Shown piece after piece: positions 9,254-18,497 of a stretch of 64,000 bases of DNA. The position numbers and the translations under genes were made by a program. The notes below the pieces were generated by a model, which was not told where the DNA came from, ran no database searches, and saw nothing but the letters and a program-made list of their open reading frames with translations. This DNA comes from Nonlabens sp. Its GTDB lineage: Bacteria; Bacteroidota; Bacteroidia; Flavobacteriales; Flavobacteriaceae. Each line of letters begins with the position of its first letter. Within the stretch, counting starts at the first letter, position 1. The stretch is from NCBI RefSeq assembly GCF_018401815.1, contig NZ_JAGYKG010000001.1, positions 832,388 to 896,387 on the forward strand. The letters are read 5' to 3'.

Positions 9254-10626
9254 TCAAAGCTCATATTTTTCTATGGATCGGTCTTTTGACGTTAACATCA
9301 TATGGGCAACAAATAGAAGATGTACCAATCAACCCCTTATTGATAGATCGCAGTTTTCAAGAGATAAAAAACCCCTTGGTATTGAATGATTTTTTTCAAA
9401 AACTCCAAGAACTAGAGAGCGGCAATAGAAGTCAAGTAACTGTGCTACAACTAGGGGACTCTCATGTTCAAGGACCTTATTTCCCACAATATATAAGACA
9501 AGGTTTGCAGAATAAATTTGGTAATGCAGGCCGAGGTTTTGTATTCCCTTATCGAGTTGCTGGCACTAATGGGGCAGTAGATGTCAAGTTTAAAGCAAGC
9601 GGCGACTGGAAGGCAGTGCGCAATGTAAAAAGTAATGGAGATGATGATATCGGACTGAGCGGTATCAACCTAGAAACCGCAAACAATGATTTTCTGATGG
9701 AAATTAATCTGAGTGAATCATTAGAAGAGGTTACTGAAATAAAAATAGTTTCCCCACATCCCGATCGTTTTAAAATAAGCCTTGCTGACAAACGTGATCT
9801 TCTCCTAAAAGTCAACATCAACAAAACCTATAACGTAATTTCTGGAGATTACCTAGGTAAAATCGCCGCTCAATTCCATACTTCCATTCAGAAAATTCAA
9901 CAAGTAAACGGGATGAAAAACACACATTTACGAGCTGGACAAACTCTTGAAATACCAACGGGGAATACACAAAATAAAGTCCTATCTGAAGCGAGTTTTA
10001 CCGATCTTGCCTCGTTAGATGGAATCACTTATCAAATTCCTAAAGGAGTGAATCAGCTTTATTTGAGACCTGCTCAAAAGGAATCAAAGTACCTTCTCGA
10101 CGGACTCTTATTGAGCACTGGAAAGAACGGTATCAACTTTCACGGCATAGGTGTCAACGGGACCAAATTTAGTGATTACAATATATTTCCTAGATTTTTT
10201 GATCAGATGGCGGCCTTAAATCCGGACTTGATCATCATCTCTTTAGGAACTAACGAGAGTTTTTACGATACCTATACAGAAGAGAAGCTAAAGGAAGCTA
10301 TGGACGTATTCAATCGCGAAATGATCCAACGTGAAATGACGGGGAGTGTGTTGTTAACCAGCCCACCGCCATCAATGAAGAATCGCAAACAAATCAATTC
10401 TACCGCAACAGCATATGCCTATGAAATGGGCGTCTTTGCCAACTTAAATTCTTGGGCATTCTACGATTTACATTCGGTTTCTAAAACAAGTCGTGCGATG
10501 CCCTATTGGCACGATGCAAACTTAACCTCGAGTGATAAAATTCATTTCTTAGAAAAAGGCTATCAGCTACAAGCACTACTACTTGTGGAGTCCATCATTA
10601 ACTCCTATGCCGATTATAAAAAATGA
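9250..10626 (+). CDS. Secreted SGNH/GDSL hydrolase-like protein with internal LysM domain
   Basis: A 458-residue protein with a signal peptide ending near residue 20. SGNH blocks: GDSH at 69-72, SLGTNES around 331-337, and DKIH (D429, H432). A LysM peptidoglycan-binding domain is inserted at about 193-236 (NVISGDYLGKIAAQF ... LRAGQTLEIP), between blocks I and III. LysM points to peptidoglycan, or a glycan beside it, as the substrate. The gene overlaps both neighbours by 4 bp. With the other SGNH gene and the MBOAT gene it probably forms an O-acetylation complex. SGNH membership is clear; the precise reaction is inferred. Confidence 0.82.
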   Translation: MIKAHIFLWIGLLTLTSYGQQIEDVPINPLLIDRSFQEIKNPLVLNDFFQKLQELESGNRSQVTVLQLGDSHVQGPYFPQYIRQGLQNKFGNAGRGFVFPYRVAGTNGAVDVKFKASGDWKAVRNVKSNGDDDIGLSGINLETANNDFLMEINLSESLEEVTEIKIVSPHPDRFKISLADKRDLLLKVNINKTYNVISGDYLGKIAAQFHTSIQKIQQVNGMKNTHLRAGQTLEIPTGNTQNKVLSEASFTDLASLDGITYQIPKGVNQLYLRPAQKESKYLLDGLLLSTGKNGINFHGIGVNGTKFSDYNIFPRFFDQMAALNPDLIIISLGTNESFYDTYTEEKLKEAMDVFNREMIQREMTGSVLLTSPPPSMKNRKQINSTATAYAYEMGVFANLNSWAFYDLHSVSKTSRAMPYWHDANLTSSDKIHFLEKGYQLQALLLVESIINSYADYKK

Positions 10627-12089
10627 TGGAATGGAACGATATATGGAGCTGGTTAAGTTATGATCCACAAAGCCCATTACTATTTAATAGTGAGGCTTTT
10701 TTATATCTGTTTCTAGGTTTTTATCTGTTGTATATTTTTATGTCCGATGCTCGTAAAATGCGCATCTTATATGTTATCGCCTTTTCTTTATTTTTCTATT
10801 ACAAATGTAGTGGGGTGTACTTTATACTGCTTATATTTTCTTCGTTTGTAGATTATTACTTATCTGAATTGATTTACAAAAGCGATGATAAAAGAAAAAG
10901 AAAATGGCTGCTTATTCTTTCCTGTATTATCAATTTAGGACTGCTCGCTTACTTTAAATACACCGGCTTCCTCACCGCTAATTTTAATGCTCTTTTTTCA
11001 GGTGATTTAAGTTTTGGGACTGTATTTCTACCTGTAGGCATCTCATTTTATACTTTTCAAACCATGTCTTACACTATAGACGTTTACAGAAAAGAATTAG
11101 AACCGGCTAGAAATATTTGGGATTTTATGTTTTTTGTTTCTTTTTTTCCACAATTAGTTGCGGGACCTATTGTAAGAGCAAAAGATTTTATACCTCAGAT
11201 TTATGAAAAACTACAACTTTCTAAAAAGGAGTTGAGTTATGCCTTGTTTCTGATTATGGGTGGATTACTTAAAAAAACAGTCCTCTCAGATTTCATTAGT
11301 GTTAACTTTGTAGATCGTGTTTTTGAGTTTCCAGATAATTACGGTGCTTTTGAAAACTTACTTGCCGTTTATGGGTATACCCTGCAAATTTATTGTGATT
11401 TCTCCGGCTATTCCGACATTGCTATAGGTCTTGCACTTTTGATGGGTTTTACATTACCTCCTAACTTTAAAACACCCTATAAAAGTAGCAGCGTTACCGA
11501 ATTCTGGCGCAGGTGGCACATCTCTCTTTCAAGCTGGCTAAGAGATTACCTCTACATATCTATGGGCGGTAATCGCCAGGGTAAAATACGCACGTACTTC
11601 AACCTTTTTATGACCATGTTACTCGGTGGATTATGGCACGGTGCCTCTTGGAAGTTTATTCTTTGGGGAGGGATGCATGGAACCGTTCTCATTATCGAAA
11701 AGGCCTTCAACATCCCAAAATTAACTGGTAGGAGCTTTCCTTTAAAACTCATCGCAGGAATACTGACGTTTCACTTTGTAGCTTTTTGTTGGATTTTCTT
11801 TAGAGCATCAGACTTTAACAATGCCTTGAATGTCATTTCTAATATAGGCCGTATAGAATGGAACCCTCAGATCTGGTGGACCGTATTAAAGGGCTATCAA
11901 AATATAGCTATTGTTTTATTGATAGGTTACCTATGGCATTTTATACCTCAAAAAGTGCAGGACAAGCAACTGGAATTATTTCATAGAATACCAGTTGCAG
12001 GTAAGGTACTTTTATTTGCTGCAGTCATCTGGGTAATAAGTGCTACAGCTAGTAGTGAAGTGCAACCTTTTATTTATTTTCAGTTTTAA
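10623..12089 (+). CDS. MBOAT-family membrane O-acyltransferase (AlgI/PatA-like)
   Basis: A 488-residue polytopic protein of about ten membrane segments. MBOAT signatures are the FWRRWHISLSSWLRDYLY block (His299) and the GGLWHGASW motif holding the family's key histidine (His339). AlgI-like MBOAT proteins move acetyl groups from the cytoplasm across the inner membrane to a periplasmic SGNH partner. Two such partners lie directly upstream and overlapping, which supports this role. Last gene of the operon. Alginate is not implied, because no alginate genes are present. Confidence 0.9.
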   Translation: MMEWNDIWSWLSYDPQSPLLFNSEAFLYLFLGFYLLYIFMSDARKMRILYVIAFSLFFYYKCSGVYFILLIFSSFVDYYLSELIYKSDDKRKRKWLLILSCIINLGLLAYFKYTGFLTANFNALFSGDLSFGTVFLPVGISFYTFQTMSYTIDVYRKELEPARNIWDFMFFVSFFPQLVAGPIVRAKDFIPQIYEKLQLSKKELSYALFLIMGGLLKKTVLSDFISVNFVDRVFEFPDNYGAFENLLAVYGYTLQIYCDFSGYSDIAIGLALLMGFTLPPNFKTPYKSSSVTEFWRRWHISLSSWLRDYLYISMGGNRQGKIRTYFNLFMTMLLGGLWHGASWKFILWGGMHGTVLIIEKAFNIPKLTGRSFPLKLIAGILTFHFVAFCWIFFRASDFNNALNVISNIGRIEWNPQIWWTVLKGYQNIAIVLLIGYLWHFIPQKVQDKQLELFHRIPVAGKVLLFAAVIWVISATASSEVQPFIYFQF

Positions 12090-12184
12090 AATGAAGATCA
12101 AATAATCCTTGTTTTAAGGTATTGCTACTAAAAAAATAAAAAACCCATTAAATGTTCTCGTTTGGAACAGGAAATCAAATAACT

Positions 12185-12205
12185 ATACCTCCCGCTTGGA
12201 GGTAT
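12185..12205 (+). terminator. Possible hairpin after the MBOAT operon
   Basis: An 8-bp stem (ATACCTCC/GGAGGTAT) with a 5-nt loop, about 95 bp after the MBOAT stop. It lacks a strong T-run, so it is only a possible terminator. Nothing else was recognised in the 298 bp before hemW. Confidence 0.3.
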
Positions 12206-12387
12206 TATAAAATTAACTGGTTGGTGTCCAAACTAAAATCAGAATGCACAAAGAATACCCAATAGTTTAACTCAGCAACTATTATGACCCCTATATCGAG
12301 GTTTTGTGAAACTACAGAGGTATAAATTGGTGTTCAAATAAAACAAAATAGATCACCCAACAATTTAGAATCATCACTCAACTCCAC

Positions 12388-13521
12388 TTAACTCAAATTC
12401 ACCATAAACAATTCACTTGCAATTCCATCGCTAAGAAACTTCCCTTTTCTAGTCACAAATAAGGTATCGCCGTCTAGGTAAAGCAAGTGGTCTTTTAAAT
12501 ATTCATCGGCTTGTTTTAAAAGGTATTGTTTAAAATTTAGCCCGTAATCTGTTTCTATTTTCTGAAGAGAAACCCCATAAATAGTTCGCAAACCGGTCAT
12601 GATGTATTCATTATAACGATCTACCAAAGTCAGCTCTTCTGTTTCCATAGGCAATTCTCCTGCTTGAATAGACTTGATGTATTTTACATTGTTATTGATG
12701 TTCCAGCCACGCCTATTTCCATCAAAGCTATGCGCACTTGGGCCAATGCCTATATAACTTTTTCCGGTCCAATAAGCCGTGTTGTTTTGGGAGAAGAAAC
12801 CTTCCTTGCCAAAATTGGAGAATTCATAATTTTTAAAATGATACAACTCCATAAGGTCTAGCAGAATCTCAAAATGTTCTTGTGCTACCTCATCTTCTAC
12901 TGGAGCCACAATTCCTTTTTCTATAAACGATTTAAGGGCTGTATTTTCTTCTATAGTAAGTGCATAACTGGAAATGTGTGGCACTTTTAAATCTATGGCT
13001 TTGTTTAAATTTTCTCGCCATCTTTCATTGCTCATTCCTGGAATACCATAAATAAGATCAATTGAAATATTAGGGAAATACCGCACTGCTTGCTGGATGC
13101 ATTGATACGCTTCAGTAGCATTATGAGCGCGATTCATCAGTTGGAGATCTTCTTCAAAAAAACTTTGCACGCCTATAGAAAGACGGTTGACTCGTGTTTT
13201 TGAAAAAGAAATGAGTTTTTCTTCGGTCAAATCATCGGGGTTTGCCTCCAAAGTAATTTCTGGTTGTGCTACCACGGTATAGTGATCAAAAATAGTTTGG
13301 ATGATCTTTTCTATCTCTTGAACTTCTAAGACACTAGGAGTTCCCCCTCCAAAATAAATGGTTTGCACTGCAATATTTTTAAACTCGCTTTCGCGAAAGC
13401 GTAATTCATCACAAATAGCATCAATCATATTGATTTTATGTTTCAGATTAGTGCTGAAATGGAAGTCGCAATAATGACAAGCCTGCTTGCAAAAGGGAAT
13501 ATGTATATAAATACCGCTCAT
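12388..13521 (-). CDS. hemW: HemW-type radical SAM heme chaperone
   Basis: A 377-residue radical SAM protein with the CX3CX2C cluster motif at C11, C15 and C18 (FCKQACHYC), then YFGGGTPS and SIGVQSFFEEDL. This is the HemN-like branch now called HemW, a heme-handling protein once annotated as oxygen-independent coproporphyrinogen oxidase. I place the start at 13521, not at an upstream in-frame codon at 13563, because the family begins at MSGIYIHIPF and a -7 box lies between the two candidates. One palindrome copy in the gene encodes RFRESE. Confidence 0.88.
   Translation of the reverse strand: MSGIYIHIPFCKQACHYCDFHFSTNLKHKINMIDAICDELRFRESEFKNIAVQTIYFGGGTPSVLEVQEIEKIIQTIFDHYTVVAQPEITLEANPDDLTEEKLISFSKTRVNRLSIGVQSFFEEDLQLMNRAHNATEAYQCIQQAVRYFPNISIDLIYGIPGMSNERWRENLNKAIDLKVPHISSYALTIEENTALKSFIEKGIVAPVEDEVAQEHFEILLDLMELYHFKNYEFSNFGKEGFFSQNNTAYWTGKSYIGIGPSAHSFDGNRRGWNINNNVKYIKSIQAGELPMETEELTLVDRYNEYIMTGLRTIYGVSLQKIETDYGLNFKQYLLKQADEYLKDHLLYLDGDTLFVTRKGKFLSDGIASELFMVNLS
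13385..13400. repeat. Iterated palindrome copy 2
   Basis: Perfect 16-bp copy of CGCTTTCGCGAAAGCG inside hemW, read as RFRES. Confidence 0.95.
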
Positions 13522-13526
13522 TGAAA

Positions 13527-13534
13527 CAAAAGTA
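13527..13534 (-). promoter_or_regulatory. -7 box for hemW
   Basis: TACTTTTG on the minus strand fits TAnnTTTG and ends 5 bp before the ATG at 13521. It supports that start and implies a very short or absent leader. Confidence 0.5.
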
Positions 13535-13703
13535 AGTCTTAAAACACTAGCAAAATATGGCACTTATGACAAAATATATGACTTGACCAAAAGTGACTTG
13601 TTTTGTTTTCAAGCTTAAGACTGCTTTGGACGTACTTATTTAGCACCCATAATTTAAAACAGTCTTTGTTTTGTAATAAGACTCTTGTATGTCCTAAATA
13701 AAG

Positions 13704-13732
13704 AAAGCAGCTCTTGATTCAAGAGCTGCTTT
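13704..13732 (-). terminator. Terminator of the barrel/GLPGLI operon
   Basis: A perfect 13-bp stem (AAAGCAGCTCTTG and its complement) with a 3-nt loop, 21 bp past the stop of the minus-strand barrel gene. Confidence 0.75.
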
Positions 13733-13753
13733 AAAGTTAATCAAGTTGATGCC

Positions 13754-16459
13754 TTACAAATCATATCGCACTTGTAAATACACATAACGTGGTTGCACCG
13801 TATAAAACTGAGTACTAGTAGCAATCTGACCAAAAGAGTTGTTGTTCAATGCCTCTGTATTTAACAAGTTAGTAGCAGCAACTTTATATTCCCATTTGGA
13901 ATCTGGTTGGTTATAAAATAGGGCAGCTTCTAGGAAATCATAATTATTCTCCACATTTTGAGAAGTAGAGAACAGATTTAAATCATAATCCACATCAAAA
14001 AACCAAGCTTTATTGATTTGCCAATCTGCATTAAGAGTTATGGTTTGTCTAGTTGAATTATTGGTAAATCCCCCATTGTCAGAATTATTAAAACTCACGT
14101 CATAACCTACTTCAAAATTCACTCCTTCTTGATAATTACTTCGAGTGCTTATTCCATAGTTATGAATAATGTTGTCAGATTCACTTGGCGCGCCATTAAT
14201 TACATTGTTAAATGTGCTCCAGTTTAAACCTGCATTTACACTAGCTCTAATTTTCCCAAATTCTCTAGAAAAACTTCCAGAACCACTCGCGGTTTCATTT
14301 GCAAATGGGGAATTGATCAAGTTACTTTGCTGATTAATATCTTGAATATTTACGCTGCTTTGTATGGCATCTGTAGTTCTTGAATAAGATAGTTGAGCGC
14401 GTATATTTGTGTAATTAAACATATTAAAATTGAAGTAATTTAAACTGTAACGATCGTTTAAGGCTCCTGTTAATTGATTATTACCACTGAACAAAGAATT
14501 GTAGTTATTAAAAACTGTTCCTAGCGCATAGTTTTCTACATCTGTAAAACTTACAGTCCTACGGTAATCAAAGTTGATGTTCTCGCTAGACCTTAAGGCA
14601 AAACGCACATTAAAATCTGGAAGTATTTCTTGAAAATCTAACTCGTTAGTATTGCCTAGCTGTGTGTCTTCTATATGAAAACTATGGGCGGTTACTCCTG
14701 GGGTAATCGTAAACTTCCCGGTGATAAATTTATAATGCACTGCGCCAAATAAGTCTCTGAATTTATAATTCACATCGTTTCCTAATGTTGGGTCTGTTAG
14801 GTCGTTTTGAGAGCCGTCGTTACGTATTTGAAATATATTGGTGTTGTACTCTTGATTTACAATAGATGTTCCAACAGTAAAGTTGATGTTGCTTTTCTTG
14901 TTAAGTACTCTCCAATAATCCACCTTAGTGTCTAATTTTTGGCTTTCCACAAATTTTTGTTGATTGATATTGTATGGGTCTGCTGGGTCGAGTCCTAAGT
15001 TACCTTGAAAAGGTTCTGGATCTGCAACACCTTGTCGATCTCTAATAGCGTTATAAAATGGATCTTCTTCAGCATCTACATACCTACCTTCAAAAGCAAA
15101 AATGTCTTTATCGCTCAATGTATAATACATATTGATCGATTGATCTAATGTAACAGGTTTTTGAGATTCATTTTGGTCTATATCTTCTACAAAACCACTA
15201 CGAGAAGAAGTAAAGTCATTGAACTGACTTACATCACTCAGATTTATTTGTCCATCATATTCAAAAGTAAAATTTTCATTAGGCTTATAATCTGCTCCTA
15301 ATTTGAAAATCCCTATTTGATTGCGTTGAAAGGATCTGTCTTCGGTATTTTCCACAACACCAGTCTCAATAAATGTTCTACTTGCTATAGTTTCTTGTTC
15401 CGTATCGGTACTTGAGAAAATAGCAAACCCGTCTAAACTTAAAGCTTTATTTACTTGCCATGAGCCGTTAAATGCACCAAATTTACTTTCGATTTCTTTA
15501 GCGCGATTTGCTTGAAGGTTTAAAATTCCTCCTGCGCCTACTCCTACATTTATGGATGATCCAGACGCTCTTGTATTGCCTCTATTAAAACCTGTAAAAC
15601 GCAAGTATTCTCTAAACGTAAATGACTGTAATCCTAGATTATTAAAATCTGTAAGAATGTTTATAGAAACATCTGGACTGTAATAAAAAGCTTTAGGCTT
15701 TGCTTGATAACGCACTGCATCATCCCCTTGACCTATCGCACCAGTCACTTCTCCAAACCAGAAGTTCTTCTTTCCTTCTTTTAATCTAATGTTAATCGCA
15801 ATGCGATCATCATCATTCCCGAGTCCTTTCAATTGACTTTGATTGTTAAAGTTTTTTAATACCTCAACTTTCCCAACTGCATCTGCAGGAATGTTTTTTG
15901 TGGCCAATCTGGAGTCTCCTTCAAAGAACTCTTTTCCATCTACAAAAACCCGCTCGACTGTTTTTCCCTCTACTTGAATATCTCCATCCTCATTTACTTC
16001 CATACCAGGAAGTTTTTTGAGTACATCACCTAATTTACGTTCTGTTCCATTCGTAAAACTATCTGCATTATACGTAATCGTGTCCCCTTTAATAGTAACT
16101 GGCATGTCATAAACGATGTTCACCGCATCTAGCATGTTTTCATCTTCTAGCATGACATAATTTTTATTTAAGTCATCTTGAATATTTTTTACGGTATCTA
16201 CGATGGTTTTAAGACCTAAAAAAGATACTTTAAGAACGTAAGTGCTGTCTTTTTTAAGATTGAGTAGTTGGTATTTTCCAGCATCATTAGTAATACCAAA
16301 AGCACCCAAATTCTTATCCTTTTGATAAGCAATCACATTGGCCATTTGAAGTGGAGTACCTGTACTATCTACTACTACACCATATATTTTTACCGACTGA
16401 GCGCCAGCTAGGGAAAACACAAAACAAGCTAGAAGTGTTACGAGTAAGTTTTTTTTCAT
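13754..16459 (-). CDS. Outer-membrane beta-barrel protein with carboxypeptidase-like and plug domains
   Basis: A 901-residue protein. The best start is the ATG at 16459, which gives a clean signal peptide (MKKNLLVTLLACF..AGAQ); an upstream in-frame extension reaches 16516 but puts junk before it. An N-terminal carboxypeptidase-regulatory-like domain (about 22-105) is followed by a plug-like region (KLPGMEVNEDGDIQVEGKTV, VEVLKNFNNQSQLKG) and a long barrel. This is the TonB-receptor-like branch that often accompanies GLPGLI proteins. It is third in an apparent operon after two GLPGLI genes. Substrate unknown. Confidence 0.85.
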   Translation of the reverse strand: MKKNLLVTLLACFVFSLAGAQSVKIYGVVVDSTGTPLQMANVIAYQKDKNLGAFGITNDAGKYQLLNLKKDSTYVLKVSFLGLKTIVDTVKNIQDDLNKNYVMLEDENMLDAVNIVYDMPVTIKGDTITYNADSFTNGTERKLGDVLKKLPGMEVNEDGDIQVEGKTVERVFVDGKEFFEGDSRLATKNIPADAVGKVEVLKNFNNQSQLKGLGNDDDRIAINIRLKEGKKNFWFGEVTGAIGQGDDAVRYQAKPKAFYYSPDVSINILTDFNNLGLQSFTFREYLRFTGFNRGNTRASGSSINVGVGAGGILNLQANRAKEIESKFGAFNGSWQVNKALSLDGFAIFSSTDTEQETIASRTFIETGVVENTEDRSFQRNQIGIFKLGADYKPNENFTFEYDGQINLSDVSQFNDFTSSRSGFVEDIDQNESQKPVTLDQSINMYYTLSDKDIFAFEGRYVDAEEDPFYNAIRDRQGVADPEPFQGNLGLDPADPYNINQQKFVESQKLDTKVDYWRVLNKKSNINFTVGTSIVNQEYNTNIFQIRNDGSQNDLTDPTLGNDVNYKFRDLFGAVHYKFITGKFTITPGVTAHSFHIEDTQLGNTNELDFQEILPDFNVRFALRSSENINFDYRRTVSFTDVENYALGTVFNNYNSLFSGNNQLTGALNDRYSLNYFNFNMFNYTNIRAQLSYSRTTDAIQSSVNIQDINQQSNLINSPFANETASGSGSFSREFGKIRASVNAGLNWSTFNNVINGAPSESDNIIHNYGISTRSNYQEGVNFEVGYDVSFNNSDNGGFTNNSTRQTITLNADWQINKAWFFDVDYDLNLFSTSQNVENNYDFLEAALFYNQPDSKWEYKVAATNLLNTEALNNNSFGQIATSTQFYTVQPRYVYLQVRYDL

Positions 16460-16535
16460 TTTAGTTTTTTGATTAAAAAATGCGAGAACAGTGGTTAGCA
16501 TACTCTCGCATATCATTAGTAGTTAATAGTGGGTA

Positions 16536-17399
16536 TTACTCTCCACGACCTCCACGCCCGCGACCCCATCGCTCTGACATTTCTTTCATTTTTTCTTTGA
16601 ATAGGCTATTGTATTCTTCTTCGGTAGTTTCTTTTCCTTTAATAGCAGGTTTGATCTCCTCCTTTTCTTCTGGGTTGACTACGATCTTACTACAAAGTAA
16701 GGTGGTATTCCCAGCACTTACTTCAAGAATTAATCCTGGAAGACCCGAATATTCTGCCGGACCATGCTGCACTGGAATTTGAGGTGTGAACCATGCGGTA
16801 ATTTCTACTTGTGGATCTTGTTCAAAAACCTCTTCTATATTCCCATTTGCAAGTGCTAGGCTGTCCTTCTTTTTCTCTTCTGCACTTTCACCTCTACGTC
16901 TTCTAAAAGATGACCAGTCCAGTTCATTGTTCTTTTTATTTGCTACGGCTTTTATCGCTTGATACTGACCTATCATTCTAGTTTCTCCTGTGATTTTCCA
17001 GTCTAATTGAGGAATGCTGTCTTTTATTAAAAACATCTTTCCCATCATATCACGCTGCTCAATCCACTGACCTTCTTTTAGATTTTTATATTTCTCTCCC
17101 CCCATAGAAGTCCCCATAAAGTTTCCCCAACCACCACCTTGCCCAGGTGCAGCAAGTTCTTTTTCTTCTTTATAAATAGATTCATTACGGTTGAATTTCA
17201 ACACGTAAGTCTTCTCACCCATTTTCTTCATACGCTCCTCTATCCGCTTTTTTTGTTGTGGCGACATCTCACGACCTTCTGGCATCCAGCTCATATCGGT
17301 TTTAGTCTTAGACATATAAGTCGCCTCACCATAAAATTCCTGAGCATTTAAGACTCCGGCAAACATTACAGCAAGCGTTAATACAATTGATTTTTTCAT
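16536..17399 (-). CDS. GLPGLI family protein
   Basis: A 287-residue secreted protein with the defining motif, here GLPGLILEV. The ATG at 17399 gives a signal peptide ending near residue 20; the frame extends upstream to 17474 without a better start. GLPGLI proteins are a Bacteroidota-specific family of unknown function, usually encoded in pairs or beside a TonB-receptor-like barrel, as here. The C-terminus is short and Gly/Arg-rich (GRGRGGRGE). Probably periplasmic or outer-membrane associated. Confidence 0.85.
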   Translation of the reverse strand: MKKSIVLTLAVMFAGVLNAQEFYGEATYMSKTKTDMSWMPEGREMSPQQKKRIEERMKKMGEKTYVLKFNRNESIYKEEKELAAPGQGGGWGNFMGTSMGGEKYKNLKEGQWIEQRDMMGKMFLIKDSIPQLDWKITGETRMIGQYQAIKAVANKKNNELDWSSFRRRRGESAEEKKKDSLALANGNIEEVFEQDPQVEITAWFTPQIPVQHGPAEYSGLPGLILEVSAGNTTLLCSKIVVNPEEKEEIKPAIKGKETTEEEYNSLFKEKMKEMSERWGRGRGGRGE

Positions 17400-17500
17400 C
17401 TTTGATTTAATTTTAAAGCAGCCTCCAATTAGCAAGCCCTGGAATAAGACTGAGTAAAACTGGATTAGTTTCAAGTTAAGAGAACTTTAACAACTATTAG

Positions 17501-18379
17501 TTAAAATCCTATGGTCTCAATGTAAACTCCTTTACCATTACCACGATTTTCCATCCTCTCCTCCATTTTCTTTTTTTGAAGCGCATCAAAGTCTTTTTGA
17601 TTGATTTTTTTTCCAGCCTTTGGCTTTTTTAGTTCTAAACCTTCTTTAGGGTTGATCTCAATACCTTTTAATAAAATAGTAGTTTCATTAATTTGGATTT
17701 CTACGATAAGTCCTGGTAATCCATGAAATTCTCCAGGACCATTGCTTACTGGAATATCTGGAGTATACCATGCTGTAATCGTACGATCACTTTCTTTTAC
17801 CATAGAAAGAAGACTTGTGCCAGACTCTTCTTCTTCACCATCTTCCAGTTCTTCTTCCTCATCTATTTCTTGTTCTTTTTTAATAGGGAGATAAATTGCT
17901 TTGAAACAATTGTATTTACCTATCATTTTAGACTCACTTAATAATTGCCATTCATAGGAAGGCAGCACGTCTTTTATGACAAAATCTTTGCCCATTATAT
18001 TCCCTTGTTTGATATAGGTTTTTTCTAATAGGTTTTTATAAACAGTACTTCCTACGCCACCAGTTGCCGAAAATGATATAGACATTCCACTTGGTCCACC
18101 TGGTTTTTTAAGTTCTTTTACTTTATCATAAGAAGATTCTGTTCTTGTAAATTCTAAGATATATTCTTGTGTACTTCCTTTTTTAAGTTGCTCCATAAGT
18201 TGCTTAATCATGGGGTTACTTTCTGCTTTTTTATTATTAGTACTGTCCTCAGGTATATTAATTTTGGTCAAAGCTACATAGGTTGCCTTTGCTTTAAAGT
18301 CATTTTGAGCTTGTAAAGTATAGGCTTTCGCGAAAGCGAAAACAACAAAAAGCAACATACTAAGATTATAATTTTTCAT
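17501..18379 (-). CDS. GLPGLI family protein with palindrome in its signal peptide
   Basis: A 292-residue paralogue of the next gene, with GLPGLIVEIQ as the family motif and an acidic low-complexity run (EEEELEDGEEEES) in the middle. First gene of the three-gene operon and divergent from the histidine kinase gene. A palindrome copy lies within the signal-peptide codons and encodes FAFAKAY, placing a lysine inside the hydrophobic segment. Export may still work because AYTLQAQ follows. Function of the family is unknown. Confidence 0.83.
   Translation of the reverse strand: MKNYNLSMLLFVVFAFAKAYTLQAQNDFKAKATYVALTKINIPEDSTNNKKAESNPMIKQLMEQLKKGSTQEYILEFTRTESSYDKVKELKKPGGPSGMSISFSATGGVGSTVYKNLLEKTYIKQGNIMGKDFVIKDVLPSYEWQLLSESKMIGKYNCFKAIYLPIKKEQEIDEEEELEDGEEEESGTSLLSMVKESDRTITAWYTPDIPVSNGPGEFHGLPGLIVEIQINETTILLKGIEINPKEGLELKKPKAGKKINQKDFDALQKKKMEERMENRGNGKGVYIETIGF
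18324..18337. repeat. Iterated palindrome copy 3 (14-bp form)
   Basis: GCTTTCGCGAAAGC in the signal-peptide region of a GLPGLI gene, read as AFAKA. The outer base pair of the 16-bp form is lost. Confidence 0.93.
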
Positions 18380-18497
18380 GTCAAATGGTTTTTAAAATCA
18401 CTCAAATATCAACTATTTTTATAGTTATACAACTTAAGCTGAGTTAATATTTGTTAACCGACTTCCTACTGTAGAGGGAATAGCGCACCTTTGAATT

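Noticed and set aside
13522..13563. A longer HemW start
   Set aside because: A promoter box lies between the two starts and the family begins at the inner Met.
17139..17351. A hydrophobic frame antisense to the GLPGLI gene
   Set aside because: Shadow of a Lys/Glu-rich coding strand; no start signal.
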